From: Massospora cicadina | Taxonomy: Eukaryota; Entomophthoromycota; Entomophthoromycetes; Entomophthorales; Entomophthoraceae | Reading direction: 5' to 3' | DNA: 64,000 bases | Assembly: GCA_022478985.1 (NCBI GenBank) | Contig: JAKSZP010002654.1 | Span: forward strand, 124,001-188,000 | In this document: in pieces, positions 22,840 through 33,514 of the stretch | How the letters are laid out: the number at the start of each line of letters is the position of its first letter | How positions within the stretch are numbered: the first letter of the stretch is position 1 | Translations under genes and position numbers: made by a program | Notes under the pieces: generated by a model | What the model was told of the DNA's origin: nothing | What the model saw: the letters and a program-made list of their open reading frames with translations, nothing else | Database searches by the model: none

Positions 22840-23875
22840 TTATCATGAGCGCACATAGGGCAGTTGGGCATGATGGTGTGCGCAAGACGTTGGAATTATT
22901 GTGGCCTCAGTATTACTGAGAAAGCATGAACTTCAATGTGCTTGATACTATCTCCTCCTGTCACCAGTGCCAAGTGGAAAAGCTGTTCCACCTGAAGTCC
23001 TCATACTAGTTAGTAAAGCTGCACTTTGCTTGGCATACAGTTTTCCTTGATGTTGTCAGCCCTCTGCCAATGGTAGCTAACCGGTCCAAGTATATTCTGG
23101 TGGCAATTGACCACTTGAACAGGTGGGTTGAGGCACGGCCCATTTGGGATATGGGGGCAGTTACTGTGGCTAAGTTTGTAATGGAATTCACAATTAAGCA
23201 TCACGGTTTCCCGCAGTTTATCCTTACCAACAATGGCACTAATCTAACCTCTCACATACTTCCCAAAGTCAACAAAATGATGGCCATCCATGAAGTTCTA
23301 ACAACTCCATATCACCCCGAGTCCAACAGAATGGTTGAAAAGGTTAATGGGACCATGGTGAACATTCTCAGGAAGTTGGTTAATGATAGGCCCTCCAATT
23401 AGAGTACCCTCCTTTCTACTGTGGTGTTCGTCTACAACATTAGCTACCATTCTGCCACAGGGAAAAGCCCATTCCAATTGCTTTACTGATGGCACCCCGC
23501 TCTGCCCACAATTCTGTATGCCTGTGTAGAGGACACTGGCAGAATTGATCCGCAATGGTATTTGACCATCCTAATGAATACACTGATTAAATTACAAACT
23601 AAAGCATACTCATAAAGCTTAGCCAAGAAAATCAAAAGCTAGGCTACCAATCAGATATAAAGAAGTGGTCTAGCACATTTCAAAGATGGAGACATGGTCC
23701 TATTCCATGATCAACATGGGTTCAGCTGGAAACACAAGCTGGCCAGTATCTGGATTGGGCCATTAAAAGTCATTGAGAGGACAGGTGAAGATGTATACAC
23801 TATCAAGGATCCCGCTAGCAGTTGGATCATCAACTGAGTGTATGAAAAGTTCCTCCAGGCATATAAGCAATAGTA
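22840..23875 (+). pseudogene. Integrase relic of element B
   Basis: The zinc-binding part is near 22850-22985, with GHDGVRKTLELLW and a CHQC block. The core (23070-23402) keeps the first aspartate (LVAIDHLNRWVEARP) and the glutamate (NRMVEKVNG). The second reads LTNNGTN, with the catalytic aspartate replaced by asparagine. The GPF/Y module is near 23730-23790 (KHKLASIWIGPLKVIER). No chromodomain follows, which separates B from elements G and H. Confidence 0.85.
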
Positions 23876-23888
23876 GCCTCATTGTCCA

Positions 23889-23904
23889 GTCAAGGAGGGG
23901 GTAA
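23889..23904 (+). other. Polypurine tract of element B
   Basis: GTCAAGGAGGGGGTAA ends exactly at the 3' LTR start TGTCAC. Confidence 0.8.
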
Positions 23905-24403
23905 TGTCACAATCCCAATATAACTGGACAATAATCCCTAAATCATTATGGTGGAACAGATGGAATCCGCCAAGTTTGATATGAGTTATGGTAATTTGAG
24001 CGCCTCATAATGAGGTGATATTGGGTTGTTAGGGAAATCGCCTCAAATTAGGTGATTGGGAAATGAATGAATGAAGAATTGGTGGAACCAATGAGTTATG
24101 GCAAAGTGAATAACTAAGCCATGAAAGTGGTATCTTCTGAAGTCGCTATGATACAAGTAAGATGAGACAATCAGGAGGAGGTTGTTAATAGTTTAGAGTG
24201 AGCGAAACAGTGAGGATCCGCTGTGTTTATTATATTAAATAAAAAAGTATAGTGGGAGCAAGTGCTCCATAATTATTAATTAAGTTTATTTCTGTTGTTT
24301 CAAGGGCAACGATCCTCATATCATTGGTCCCATTGCTCAGTGGGTCAAACCCTGCGCATTATTGATTACAGCGTATCTCAACAAAAAATGCAATTTTATA
24401 ACT
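23905..24403 (+). repeat. 3' LTR of element B
   Basis: It aligns with 18465-18962 end to end. It starts TGTCAC and is followed by GATTT, the degraded partner of the GATAT in front of the 5' LTR. Confidence 0.9.
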
Positions 24404-25062
24404 GATTTACATAAAAGCTCATCATTTCACTGGTCATGGGCTGTCAATAGGGCTTTGCAATAGCTATAAGATTATTGTTTTTGGAATAATATGCTCAAGA
24501 CTGCGTACAATGTGTTTCTAGTTTTGGCTTACTTGTCAACAACGTAGCAAAATTCTGATATATATTCAAAAAAGGTGGGACCTTGCACCTTTTTCTACTG
24601 TGAGTATTATGTAGTGGGTCACCTTCCTTTTTCTATATATGTATATTGTTATATTAAATTTGCGTATAAATAATTTTACTGGATAGATCGAAGCTGATTT
24701 AGTATTTAATGTTATTGAAAAATCCAGGGCATCCATTCTTTTTAAAAAGTTTTATTATAATATGGCAGCCCAAGGGTGTTTATTATTCGATAATGAGAAA
24801 ACATTGGGTCTCACATGGAAACTGGACTTACTAAAAGAATATATTTTATTAATTGTTTACAGCTCTTTATAATTCTTCCACCAATGTGCTGTTGAACAAG
24901 CTAATGGTACCTTAGGAACATCATTCATAAATGGCATCTACTGATCATAAATGACAGAATCTATATTTACCAAGTGTGTTGTTAGCTTACATGGTTATAA
25001 CCATTGTATAATTGGAATGTCTCCTTTTAACCTCCTTATGGCCAAGAGCCTATTCTAACTTC
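24404..25062 (+). pseudogene. Integrase relic of element C, middle part
   Basis: This resumes C's integrase after element B. The zinc-finger remnant is near 24410-24550. A core segment follows, with a DNEKTLGL-like block near 24790 (second-aspartate region) and the glutamate block VEQANGTLGTS near 24890-24925. It then enters the GMSPFNLL and YGQEP blocks near 25015-25050, which normally follow the core. It stops at 25062, where element E begins. The continuation is at 41457. Confidence 0.7.
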
Positions 25063-25722
25063 AAGTGTACAGCCTATCCTTAGTAATGCTACTCCTTGTT
25101 GGATTTTAGTCTTTCAAGATGCTCGTTTATGAATTTTGCATCTAAATTTTAATAATGTTTCTGCATGAGAAGTAATTTCTCTACTGATGGATATTTAATT
25201 CAGGGGATATTTTGCACAAATTATATTAAAAAGAATAAAAAACATATAATACTAAAAAGTTGGATTTTGTGTATTTTACTAGTTGCGGCAAGGGGGTAAA
25301 AGTAAAGCTTATTATGATACTATAGATTAGTATTTAATTGTGTTGAGGCTCGAAGTTTGAATCATCTAGGAATGTCCAAATTAGGGAATATGAGGATTTT
25401 TATAAGAGCTCTATAGTCTCACTTTGCTTCACTGGGCAAATAATGGAGGGTCAATACTGGGTAGGACTAATTCATTTGGCAAAGATTTTGTATATCTAAA
25501 ATAAATCAATGGGAGATAAAATATCTTCCCTTTGTGGGACCCCTCCACCCCTATAAAGAAGGTGGTCTCTGCCTAAGCATCTGAACTGAATTGTTGAGGG
25601 GCTGAGAGGAGCCTCAGCATAACTTTCCACATTATGCATAGTTTTCTCACATATTAATTTATAAGAGTGGGACAATTTGGCTAATATTTGTTTAAAAAGA
25701 TTATGCCCCAATTAAAAGGGTT
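25063..25722 (-). repeat. 3' LTR of element E, main part
   Basis: It aligns with 40401-41350 of the 5' LTR (SINE removed), including the CCTCCACCCCTATAAAG block and the GCATCTGAACTGAATTG block. It stops at AAAGGGTTCC (25722). The remaining ~95 bases of the LTR are found at 35343-35436, beyond block K. Confidence 0.75.
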
Positions 25723-26769
25723 CCTGTAAGGGAAACGGCATATGAAGTTTAGACTGTTCTGACAGATGGAATGCAAAAGCACTCAAAAAGCAATCCAGAA
25801 TGCCAGAGGCTTTGCTGCTCAAATGAAGTTGTATGGCGAGGGAAGATAGAAAAAAAATGCGCGTTGATGTGATGCAAGTGTAAAAGAAACTGGCAATGAA
25901 CCAGGCTGTTATAACTCCAGACCCCGCAGGCCATGATGCTGTGAGTTGAAATATTGGACTAGCTGCTTTGGGATACTCCATAGGAGGGTTCAACACAAAA
26001 GCATAAAAAAGGGGGTGGATCCTCGAATGAAGTAGAGATAAATGAGCCAACAGAGTTCTGATATCCTGTTGGCAGATGGCTTCAATGAAGGGATTAGATT
26101 CCCAGAGGTTTTTTTTTACTCAATAGGTCCAGTTGGCTACGGAGGGAGCTATTTTGAATATCATGACTGGTATTGTCCAGCCAAAGTAGAGCCTGATGAA
26201 AACAACGTTAGCGCCATAGGGAGCTCACAAGAAAAATTTGAAGTAAAACTAAAAATTTGGGAACTCAAGGTGAACTTTATTGTAAAGTGAATTTTGAAAA
26301 ACTAACCATCAATTTCCTCAGTGTGATGTGACTGATTAAATAGTGGTAAAACAGGGAAAGCTTTTCAAATCATGGAATTGGGGAGCTTAAGTTTTGACCC
26401 AACATGGTGAATTTTCAAGGGAGGGGAAAGATTTTAAATCTGAACTGACTAAAAGAAATCAGCAGCAGGATGAGTTAAATTTTGGTTCAACCTCAAACGC
26501 CTGACTCAAGGCTTCACTGCATTTTTGATGGTTAATTTGATGGCGTCTAGCCTGACGGGCAAAGGGAATCCCCCAAGGCCACCCCACATAGGGGTGATCC
26601 CAACGGGTCAGAAATGGGTTCAGAATGACTAACCTGCCTGTTCCTGGCCGATGGGGAGTTTGTTCAGCCAAGTAGGTAACATCAATCAATAATCCATATT
26701 TAATAGATTAGGGGTTTCAAGCTAGTGGCAACAGTCCCCCAAGGAGGTACATACCTGTCAGACTTTTTC
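25723..26769. other. Left part of block K, two unassigned open stretches
   Basis: A plus-strand stretch of 82 codons (26042-26290; GPVGYGGSYFEYHDWYC) and a minus-strand stretch of 76 codons (26459-26689; DHPYVGWPWGIPFARQA) are open and less AT-rich than their surroundings. I do not recognise either. They could be fragments of coding sequence carried by K or chance frames. Element G follows at 26770. Confidence 0.25.
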
Positions 26770-27486
26770 TGTCATGGCTCAAGAATGACAGAATCATGGG
26801 GACAAATACCAAGGAAAAAGCTGCAAATCAGGAGGCCAAGAAGGTAAAGTTGGCAGGCCTCCCTGACCTCAAGCATACCTTGGACCAACGCTGGGTGAAG
26901 GCGAGGTATTCCCAGGTTGGTTTAAGGGATGTAAGAGAAGTTTAGCCCTGTATAACAGCAGGTGTGTTAAAACAAAACCAGCTCTGCATTTTATAATTAT
27001 GGTTCGCTTTAATTTCTTGGTGGACAGAATCTGAAACCTGTTCAGTTTTCGAAATTTCCAGCTTTGGTCATCCTTGTCTACAATCAATAGCCCAAGTTTA
27101 GTCAATTGTCAAGTATATTTAATGCCCAATGGAAGCATGCATTTATTGGTGCACCTTGGCTTAGCACCATTTCCATCAGTTAATTGTTTCCCCAAAATCC
27201 CTTAAATCCATTTTCTCAAGAACATTTTCTCTCATTATTTTGACTTCCCAGATAATAAAACCCTTCGCTAGTACACTTTTTTATATGTTATCTTGGATAA
27301 ACCTGTGTGTGGACCTCTTCAAGGAGGTCTTTCATGACGTTAACCATTTAATTTTAACAACTGTAAATCTCTCCGCTTGTGTACCGTTGGCCACCCAGGT
27401 TCCATCCAACCTGTGCCGCCTATACACTCCCACTATGAGCACAGTGTGGGTATGAACTCCACTTTGATGTTCACTCCCACTTTGTT

Positions 27487-29421
27487 CTCATATTTATTTG
27501 AGGCAAGCCGACCAGGGGACGGACATTAACAAAACTAAAATTATACTAAAAAAGTAACTATTTGGTTCAAACAAAACGCCCTAATGAGCGGATTGAGTGA
27601 AACGCTTTGAAAACCAAACAACCAGGTGGTCAGTGGAAGCCGCTTATCCCTCCATGGAGGAAGGGGAGGGGGGTCAGGGGGCTCGTCTTTGGCAGCCTCT
27701 TCAGCAGCTGCTTCTTCCTCCCATAGTAGAGTGCATGTCATGGCCATCAGTAATGGCGTTGGGGCATCTGCAGTATGTGGTTCAATATCTCTAATAATTG
27801 GAATTTCATGGAAATTGCCAGCTAGGTAAATGGCACTGAGAAATTTGGTTAAAGCTTTTTCAGCTCTAACTTGGGTATCTGGGAGTTGAACGAACATGGC
27901 AATGTTGGTTTGGGTTATTTTTGCTTTTGGATTCCATGCTATAGTTGCCACATTATGGATAGCATCATTTGCATTTTTGTAATACTTGTTCACCAATATT
28001 TTGCTTTTTGGTGTTAAGGTTGCAGGGATAACAGGAGGTGGAATTTCTCCTTTGATTATTGCTACTGATTTAGCGACAGCTTTACGCAGGGAATGACAAT
28101 ATTGTGTTGCAGCTGCTTTGACTGCAAGCTAGTGATCACTGAGAAATGATTTGGCGTTTAGCTGTGGGGTATAAGGTTGAGGGGGGTATTTAGCGTCCCA
28201 TTCTGCATTAATGAACCACTCGATCTGCAGAGATGGTTCTTTAGTGAATTTACCTGATTCGCCAATTTCAGCCAATAATTTCCATGGGTTTTGGTTGAAT
28301 TGGATTGGGGAATCAGCATACAGTTGAGGTTTGTTCAATTCATTTGCAGAAGCATGAGATCAAACTGGGATCCAATCTGATGCTTGATTGGAGGAATTAT
28401 TTATGGCATTGGGGTGATGAGGAGGCTGATTGGTGGCTGCAGGTGTAGCTGCAGCAACAGGCTTTGGGGGTGGAGGAGGTAGGATTTTGACCCATGTCTT
28501 AAATTGTACAGAGTGGGCAGTGGATTGGAGGTCGCCGGATGAGTTTTCCAATCCACCTGAAGTGGTTGTAGGGGCACTTGTGTTTCGAGTGGTCTAACTC
28601 AAAACATGATGGACAGATCGTCCACCCACCCTTGACATGGGCCAAAAACGGATGGTTAGGTGCTGAGGGAATAACGGTGCATGGCGGAATTGCCACCACA
28701 ATTTTATTTAATTTGGGGCTTATTGTGGCATATGCCTGAGGCTCAGCAAGTCGTGTGGCCCCATTTGGGACCACAAATTGTAAGATGGGTTGGAGCCATA
28801 GGCTGCTAAACCGTCCATCAGCTCCTGGTGGAGCACATCAGGGGAGAGGTGGGTGGGCAGGCCAGCAAAACGGACCACCAAAGTGGTGTCCACTAGGAGC
28901 TGAGTCTGAGTTGTGGGGAGAGGGGTGCCCTGGAATACCAGGGGCACAGTTGCTGCAGTGGAAGCATTGGCTTCACAGGTGAAGCTGAGGTCAATATACC
29001 CCTTGTAGGGCGAAAATTGATAAAGCCGGTGGGTGTCATCGCCGCCTGTGCTATTTTGATAATGGCTTAGTCATGGTATGGGAATAGTTTCCCATATTTG
29101 ACCCTTAGGCCATAGCGCATGTTGCTCTGGGGGAGCACTAGGGGGCAGCGTGGTACACTTGGGTATGTGCAAGGTGGGCGTCCAGGTCCTTGGGCGGAAT
29201 AAATTGGCTCATAGGTTTGGAATGGCTGGGTAAACCAGTCCTAGCTTGTTTTCCTGCTGGACGGAAAACGGCAGGGGGAGTTTCGCCGCTGCCCCATGAT
29301 GGAGCAGCTGGCGGAGAATATGAAGACATTGGAGCAAACTACTATAAGCAAATTCGATTTGTTTTTAAATTCATGTAATTTGGCTCAGAAAGTTACGCTG
29401 AGTAGAAAGAGAGAGTCAAGA
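27487..29421 (-). mobile_element. Half-LINE copy 1 (ORF1-only retroposon) in G's LTR
   Basis: 1935 bases inserted in the 5' LTR of G. The uninterrupted target is visible in the 3' LTR (CACTCCCACTTTGTTGTTAC near 34560). The target duplication is TTCACTCCCACTTTGTT (27470-27486) versus TTCACTTTTAATTTGTT (29422-29438), 13 of 17 matching. On the minus strand the element ends GTCCGTCCCCTGGTCGGC then CTCAAATAAAT. The same two ends define copy 2 at 9586-11412. It encodes one ORF1-like protein and no RT. Confidence 0.8.
27541..29330 (-). pseudogene. ORF1-like protein relic of half-LINE copy 1
   Basis: The minus-strand domains in order are as follows. A proline-rich N-terminus (29138-29329) comes first. 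A TGFINFRPYKGYIDLSF block (about 28990-29040) and TTLVVRFAGLPTHLSPDVL (28840-28890) follow and could be an RRM-like or DUF4283-like fold. A CX2CX4HX4C zinc knuckle CPSCFELDHSKHKC (about 28583-28624) comes next. A proline/alanine-rich linker (28400-28510) leads to a C-terminal domain (27541-28338) ending ADAPTPLL and PPPLPPWR. LINE ORF1 proteins of this layout bind the element's RNA. At least four frame breaks are present. It looks better preserved than copy 2. Confidence 0.7.
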
Positions 29422-29617
29422 TTCACTTTTAATTTGTTGTTACTTCAATTTTGGTTCTTCACTTTACTGATAACAACCCTTGACTAAGTTATTTCAGCTC
29501 AAGCAACCTCTGTTGGGCTCTAGTAACTTTACTACTAACTACTAGTTCCCTAGCGTTAGTCCTGTGCACCATGCACTACCATGATGGAAACAGGAGAGTT
29601 AGAGAAACTTTTTTACA

Positions 29618-30299
29618 TTAGTCAACCAGCCTCTTTCTTTTATGTGCACAAATTTTTTTGTGTGAGACTTTTTACAAAGTGCAAACGGTGTGCATTTGCT
29701 GTTGGCCATGGCTGTGGTGGGGCTCACAACGATTTACTCTTTGCAAAGGTTAATGCAACTCAGCATTATTCTCGCTACCTCCAACTGAAAAGTACACACC
29801 CACCTTGCTCATACCCGAGGGATATGTATGCTTTAAAGTCTGAGAGTTGTAATTCCCCGACTTTCCACCATAAATATTAAAATAAATAAAAATAAACTTA
29901 GTTTTCTTTGGCACTGCGTTTGGATGATGCAGGTGGTATCAATCAATGGTGGGCCTGGGGGTGATGGCCTAGGATAACGTTGGACAACCCATTGCCAAAA
30001 TGGGGATAGGGTCATTCATGACCAAAGACGCGTTTTATAACGAAGTTCCATATATTCAACAAAAATACATTTATTCTCTTATGGATTAGATATGGACCCC
30101 ATTTCTGTGCATCAAATTCCCCCAGAGAATCAACGCTTGACCACCAAAATGATCAGCGGAACCCAGGAGTTATAGAAGGAGTTACAATTACAATATAAAA
30201 ACGTTTATGTGGTTGCTGAAGATATGGTGTGTTATGTGGCCTTAGTAGTAGGAGTGGCTAATATCCCTCTCCATCCTTTGATGAAGAAACGTACCCTGG
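29618..30299 (+). other. Leader of element G, no recognisable Gag
   Basis: It begins TTAGTCAACCAGCC, the primer-binding region (TTAGTCGACCAACC in element H). A stretch at 29750-29880 (YLQLKSTHPPC, SESCNSPTF) aligns with the same place in H (YLQLESIHPSC, SKSCDSSTF), so the segment is homologous in both. No capsid or zinc-knuckle motif is visible, and at ~690 bases it is short for a full gag gene. Confidence 0.5.
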
Positions 30300-30930
30300 G
30301 GCATGTTAGAACCTGAAGAATATTTTTGTGGTGGAGTGTTGGCGTTGTCTGCTATAAAGAAAGATTATTTAGGATGTTTTTTGTTAACTGCTACCATTTC
30401 ATCCCCTTCAGGAAAAATCAGCACTGCTATTTTGGTGGATACTGGAGCCTCTGAAAATATTATTGACCAAAACCTAGCCGACTACCTTGAGCTTATCTCT
30501 TGCCAGATGGTATGGTTAGGGGAGGGCTTCTCAAAGTATTCCCACCCTGAAAGTACTAGGGTTAGTAGATTATCAAGTGGCAAGTATCTTTTGACTGACC
30601 TTTTCCAAGCGATAAAAACCTTTTATTCGCCAAAACCTGGGAGTGGAATGGTGGAGAAAGTTTGACGTCATGACCAACTTGAGAGACAATACCCTATCCT
30701 TAACATTAAAGAATGGTCATACTCTAATTGTTCCTTTGTCTGAGGCTAACTTCCAGGGCGATTTACCCCACTGGCCCATTATCCACACCCTCAGTCTCGC
30801 TACATTGTTGAAGCTCTCACTGGAGGTAACTTTACCTTCTTGTTTGGGGGGTCTGGAATCTTCTTTTGATGCGTCTTCAGCCAATGGATTACCTGATCAT
30901 TCAGAGTTTGATTGAGAGTTCAAGCTTAAG
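30300..30930 (+). pseudogene. Protease relic of element G
   Basis: The frame 30303-30665 contains the intact retropepsin active site ILVDTGASENIIDQNLADY (about 30430-30485). The next frame (30643-30915) has WWRKFDV and LKNGHTLIVPLSEA, matching ILGVEWWRKFDV in element H, where the C-terminal hydrophobic block ILG is kept. A frameshift lies at the overlap. Confidence 0.8.
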
Positions 30931-31790
30931 TTGATCTGGTGCATATATCTTCCCCGATTTACCCCTTGACTGTACGGGAGGAAGCAGCATCAGATGTGTG
31001 GGTTAAGGAGCAGTTAGCCAAAGGCGCGATTTTTCAGCGTACCTCCCCAGTATGCTCCTCATTTCTCTTGTGGAGAATTCTGATGAAACCTTACATCCTT
31101 GCGTAGATTGTGGGAACCTAAACAATGTTACTGTATGAGATTTACATCCCTTACATTTGGAGTCACAGATTGAACGCTATGTGGAGAAGGCAAAAGTCTT
31201 CTCCAAACTGGATTGCCTAAGCGCGTTAGATCAGAATCAGATTAAAAAGGGCCAAGAGTGGCTAACCGCATTCCATACCAGAAAAGGAATTTTTCAATTT
31301 TGGTTCGTGCCCTTTGGGCTTAAGAATGCCCCTGCTATCTTTCAACGGCATATTGTGCGGCTTTAGGGGATCTGCTTGGGGTATGCGCGGTTGCCTACAT
31401 GGATGATATCCTGGTGTTTTCCCCTGATCAGGAGTCCCATGCAGTACATATTCATCAAGTGGTGGAGCAGTTAAAGGAGGCTAACCTTATGCTGAAGATC
31501 AGTAATTGTGAGTTACTCAAGTCCCAGGTCACCTTTCTGGGTAACATCGTGTTTGTTCAATGACACATGATAAGTTTAGATAAGGAGAAGGCGATCTGTG
31601 AGTGGCCTACCCCCACCTTGGTCAAGGAATTGAGGAGCTTTTTGGGGACGTCTACGTTAGTCAAGAATTTTACGCCAGATCTTGCTGAAGTGGTAGCGCC
31701 CTTGTATAAGGAGAGTGGGGCAAAAGTGCTTCAATGGTCCTCATTTTGGAGGATGCTTTCCATGAAGTAAAGTACACCCACTTGTCCACG
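30931..31790 (+). pseudogene. Reverse transcriptase relic of element G
   Basis: The entry block QRTSPVCSS is near 31035-31070. Then come VFSKLDCLSALDQNQIKKG (31196-31252) and GIFQFWFVPFGLKNAPAIFQR (31286-31346, broken here into two motifs: GIFQFWFVPFG, LKNAPAIFQR). The catalytic box VAYMDDILVFS (about 31391-31424) is intact. The connection LRSFLGTSTLVKNFTP is at 31630-31680. Frameshifts and stops separate them. Confidence 0.85.
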
Positions 31791-32205
31791 TCCATCCTTC
31801 GCCATGTTGATCCTAAAAAGGAGTTCATTGTGTCTACTGATGAATATACCTTCGGCATAGCGGCTGCCTAATTACAAGTAGATGAATATGGAATAAAGTA
31901 TCTGATGAGATGTTTTTCTAGGAAAATGTCTTTGCCTGTTTTAAACTACGCTGTTTATGACAAAAAGTTATTAGCAGTGGTGGAGGCGTTGACTTATTGG
32001 TGTCATCACTTTCATGGCTCTTCCCAAACTTTCCACATATATACAGATCACCATGCCTTGCTGTACTACCGCGCACCTCATGTCTTAAATACACAGCAGA
32101 TCCGTTGGCATAAGCCGCCTGCCCAAGTTGCATTTTCTTATAGTTTTACTAAGGGCAAGGAGAATGGGTTGGCGGATGCTTTAGCTGCAACCCTGCTTTA
32201 GCTCC
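31791..32205 (+). pseudogene. RNase H relic of element G
   Basis: All four acidic positions can be seen: FIVSTDEYTFG (about 31825-31855), KKLLAVVEALTYW (about 31962-32000), HIYTDHHALLYY (about 32034-32070) and ENGLADALA (about 32160-32190). A TAA stop at 31869-31871 interrupts the domain just before LQVDEYG. Element H has a TAA at the same codon. Confidence 0.85.
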
Positions 32206-32439
32206 TGATCTGAAGGAGGTAGAGGTGCATAATACCCATTTAATAATTCCCCTGGGTAAGATTGTGCCTCAACTTCCCTCTTCCTTGGTTCACGGGCCAG
32301 CGATCTCATTTTTAGAAAATGCGGATGAATATAGTATGTTCAGAAAGGTAGTACTTTCTCAGCCATTGTCAGCTGAATATACTATGGTTCTTGCTAAGAG
32401 TGCGCGGAATCAGGATGATCTAACCAGGGGTTAACACGT

Positions 32440-33500
32440 AAAGGATAAGATGGTGTGGTTTCAGGGGTGCCTATGGGTTCCTGCCGGACCACTTTTCCTG
32501 GAAATCATTCGGGACATAATAACGAGATTTTCATCAGTCATCATGGAAAGGCAAAGACTTTGGAGCTCTTTTAACGCACATACAATTGTAAGGGTTTACC
32601 CGCTCAGGTGGGCAGATATTGTTAAGAGTGATTGATCTGCTTTTAAATGAAACCAGATTGACAACAACTAGCAGGGTTGTTGGCACCAGTTTAAAAGGCT
32701 GAAGGGCCCTGGACTTCCCTATTCGTGTATTTCATTGTGGAATTACCTGTTTCTGATGGTTAAGATGCCATAATGGTAGTGTTGGACCATTTAAAGAAGT
32801 TCGCTAACTTTACTCCTTGCAGAACTACAATAACCGCAGCTGAGATGGCTAGGCTCTTTGTCACCCATGTGTTTCCACTTCATGGGCTCCCCCAATACAT
32901 CATTAGTCATTTGGGACCCCAGTTTACCTCTGTCTTTTAAGAAGAGTTGTGTAAGACTCTTCAAATTCGCCCCTGTCATTCAACTGCCTATCACTTTTAA
33001 TCAGATGGGCAGGCCAAACGAGTGAACCAGTGCTTAGAACAGTTTAGGAGGTGTTAACTGCTGCGGATCATTCAGATTGGGTTCCTCACCTTCCTATGGC
33101 CCAGTTTAGCTACAACAACACTTTGCATTCATCTATCAGTTGTTCCTCAATTTTTTCCAGCCATGGGTTTAACCCCACCTTCAACATGGAGCCCAGCTGT
33201 GGATTTAAAATTGAAGCGGTGATGGACTTTGCGAAAACTATCAAGAAAGTACATCAGGGGGTATCACCAAGTTTATAGGCAATGTAAGTATACAAGAGAA
33301 CGCTGATGGTAAGTGATGAGTGGGTCCTGCGTACAAGGATGAGATCTTGTAATGCTTGATGCTTGAAACATTCTTATTAAGCAGACATGAAAAAGCTGGG
33401 ACTGAAAAGGGTTGGACCTTACCGCGTTGTTAGAAAGGTGGGCCACGCCTCATACCAGTTAGATCTTCCCTCTCATTTTGGATCTTTTCTGTCCTTCATG
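32440..33500 (+). pseudogene. Integrase relic of element G
   Basis: The zinc-binding segment (32450-32635, beginning MVWFQGCLWVPAGP) is frameshifted. The core shows MVVLDHLKKFANFTPC (32773-32820, first aspartate kept). It then shows IISHLGPQFTS (about 32900-32932), where the second aspartate became histidine, and SDGQAKRVNQ (about 33003-33032), where the glutamate became lysine. The next blocks are at 33051-33278 (AADHSDWVPHLPMAQF). The GPY module is near 33410-33450 (GLKRVGPYRVVRKVG). Two of the three catalytic residues are lost. Confidence 0.85.
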
Positions 33501-33514
33501 AGAGAAAATTGACT

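Larger units (their letters stand above)
18465..24403 (+). mobile_element. Element B: complete Ty3/Gypsy retrotransposon nested in C
   Basis: LTRs of 498 and 499 bases (18465-18962, 23905-24403) flank gag, protease, RT, RNase H and IN in order on the plus strand. A primer-binding site and polypurine tract are in place. The target duplication is GATAT (18460-18464) versus GATTT (24404-24408). The terminal CA is mutated to TA in one LTR and CT in the other. It interrupts the integrase zinc-finger region of element C. Domains are clearer than in A, C or J, so it is younger than its host. Confidence 0.9.
26770..29617 (+). repeat. 5' LTR of element G, split by half-LINE
   Basis: LTR sequence is at 26770-27486 and 29422-29617, about 896 bases once the insert and one copy of its 17-base duplication are removed. 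It aligns throughout with 33857-34750. A reading frame for the polyprotein tail (GLPDLKHTLDQRWVKARY) is recognisable near 26850-26920. Confidence 0.85.

Noticed and set aside
25063..25722. Reading this as a separate truncated element of the E family
   Set aside because: The missing first ~95 bases are present at 35343-35436 next to E's polypurine tract, and the flanks are halves of C's integrase. A split LTR explains all of it.
25712..26050. 112-codon minus-strand open frame
   Set aside because: It crosses the junction between E's LTR and block K, so it cannot be an original gene.
27597..27829. Plus-strand open frames overlapping the half-LINE
   Set aside because: They are antisense to the ORF1-like relic, whose match to copy 2 lies on the minus strand.
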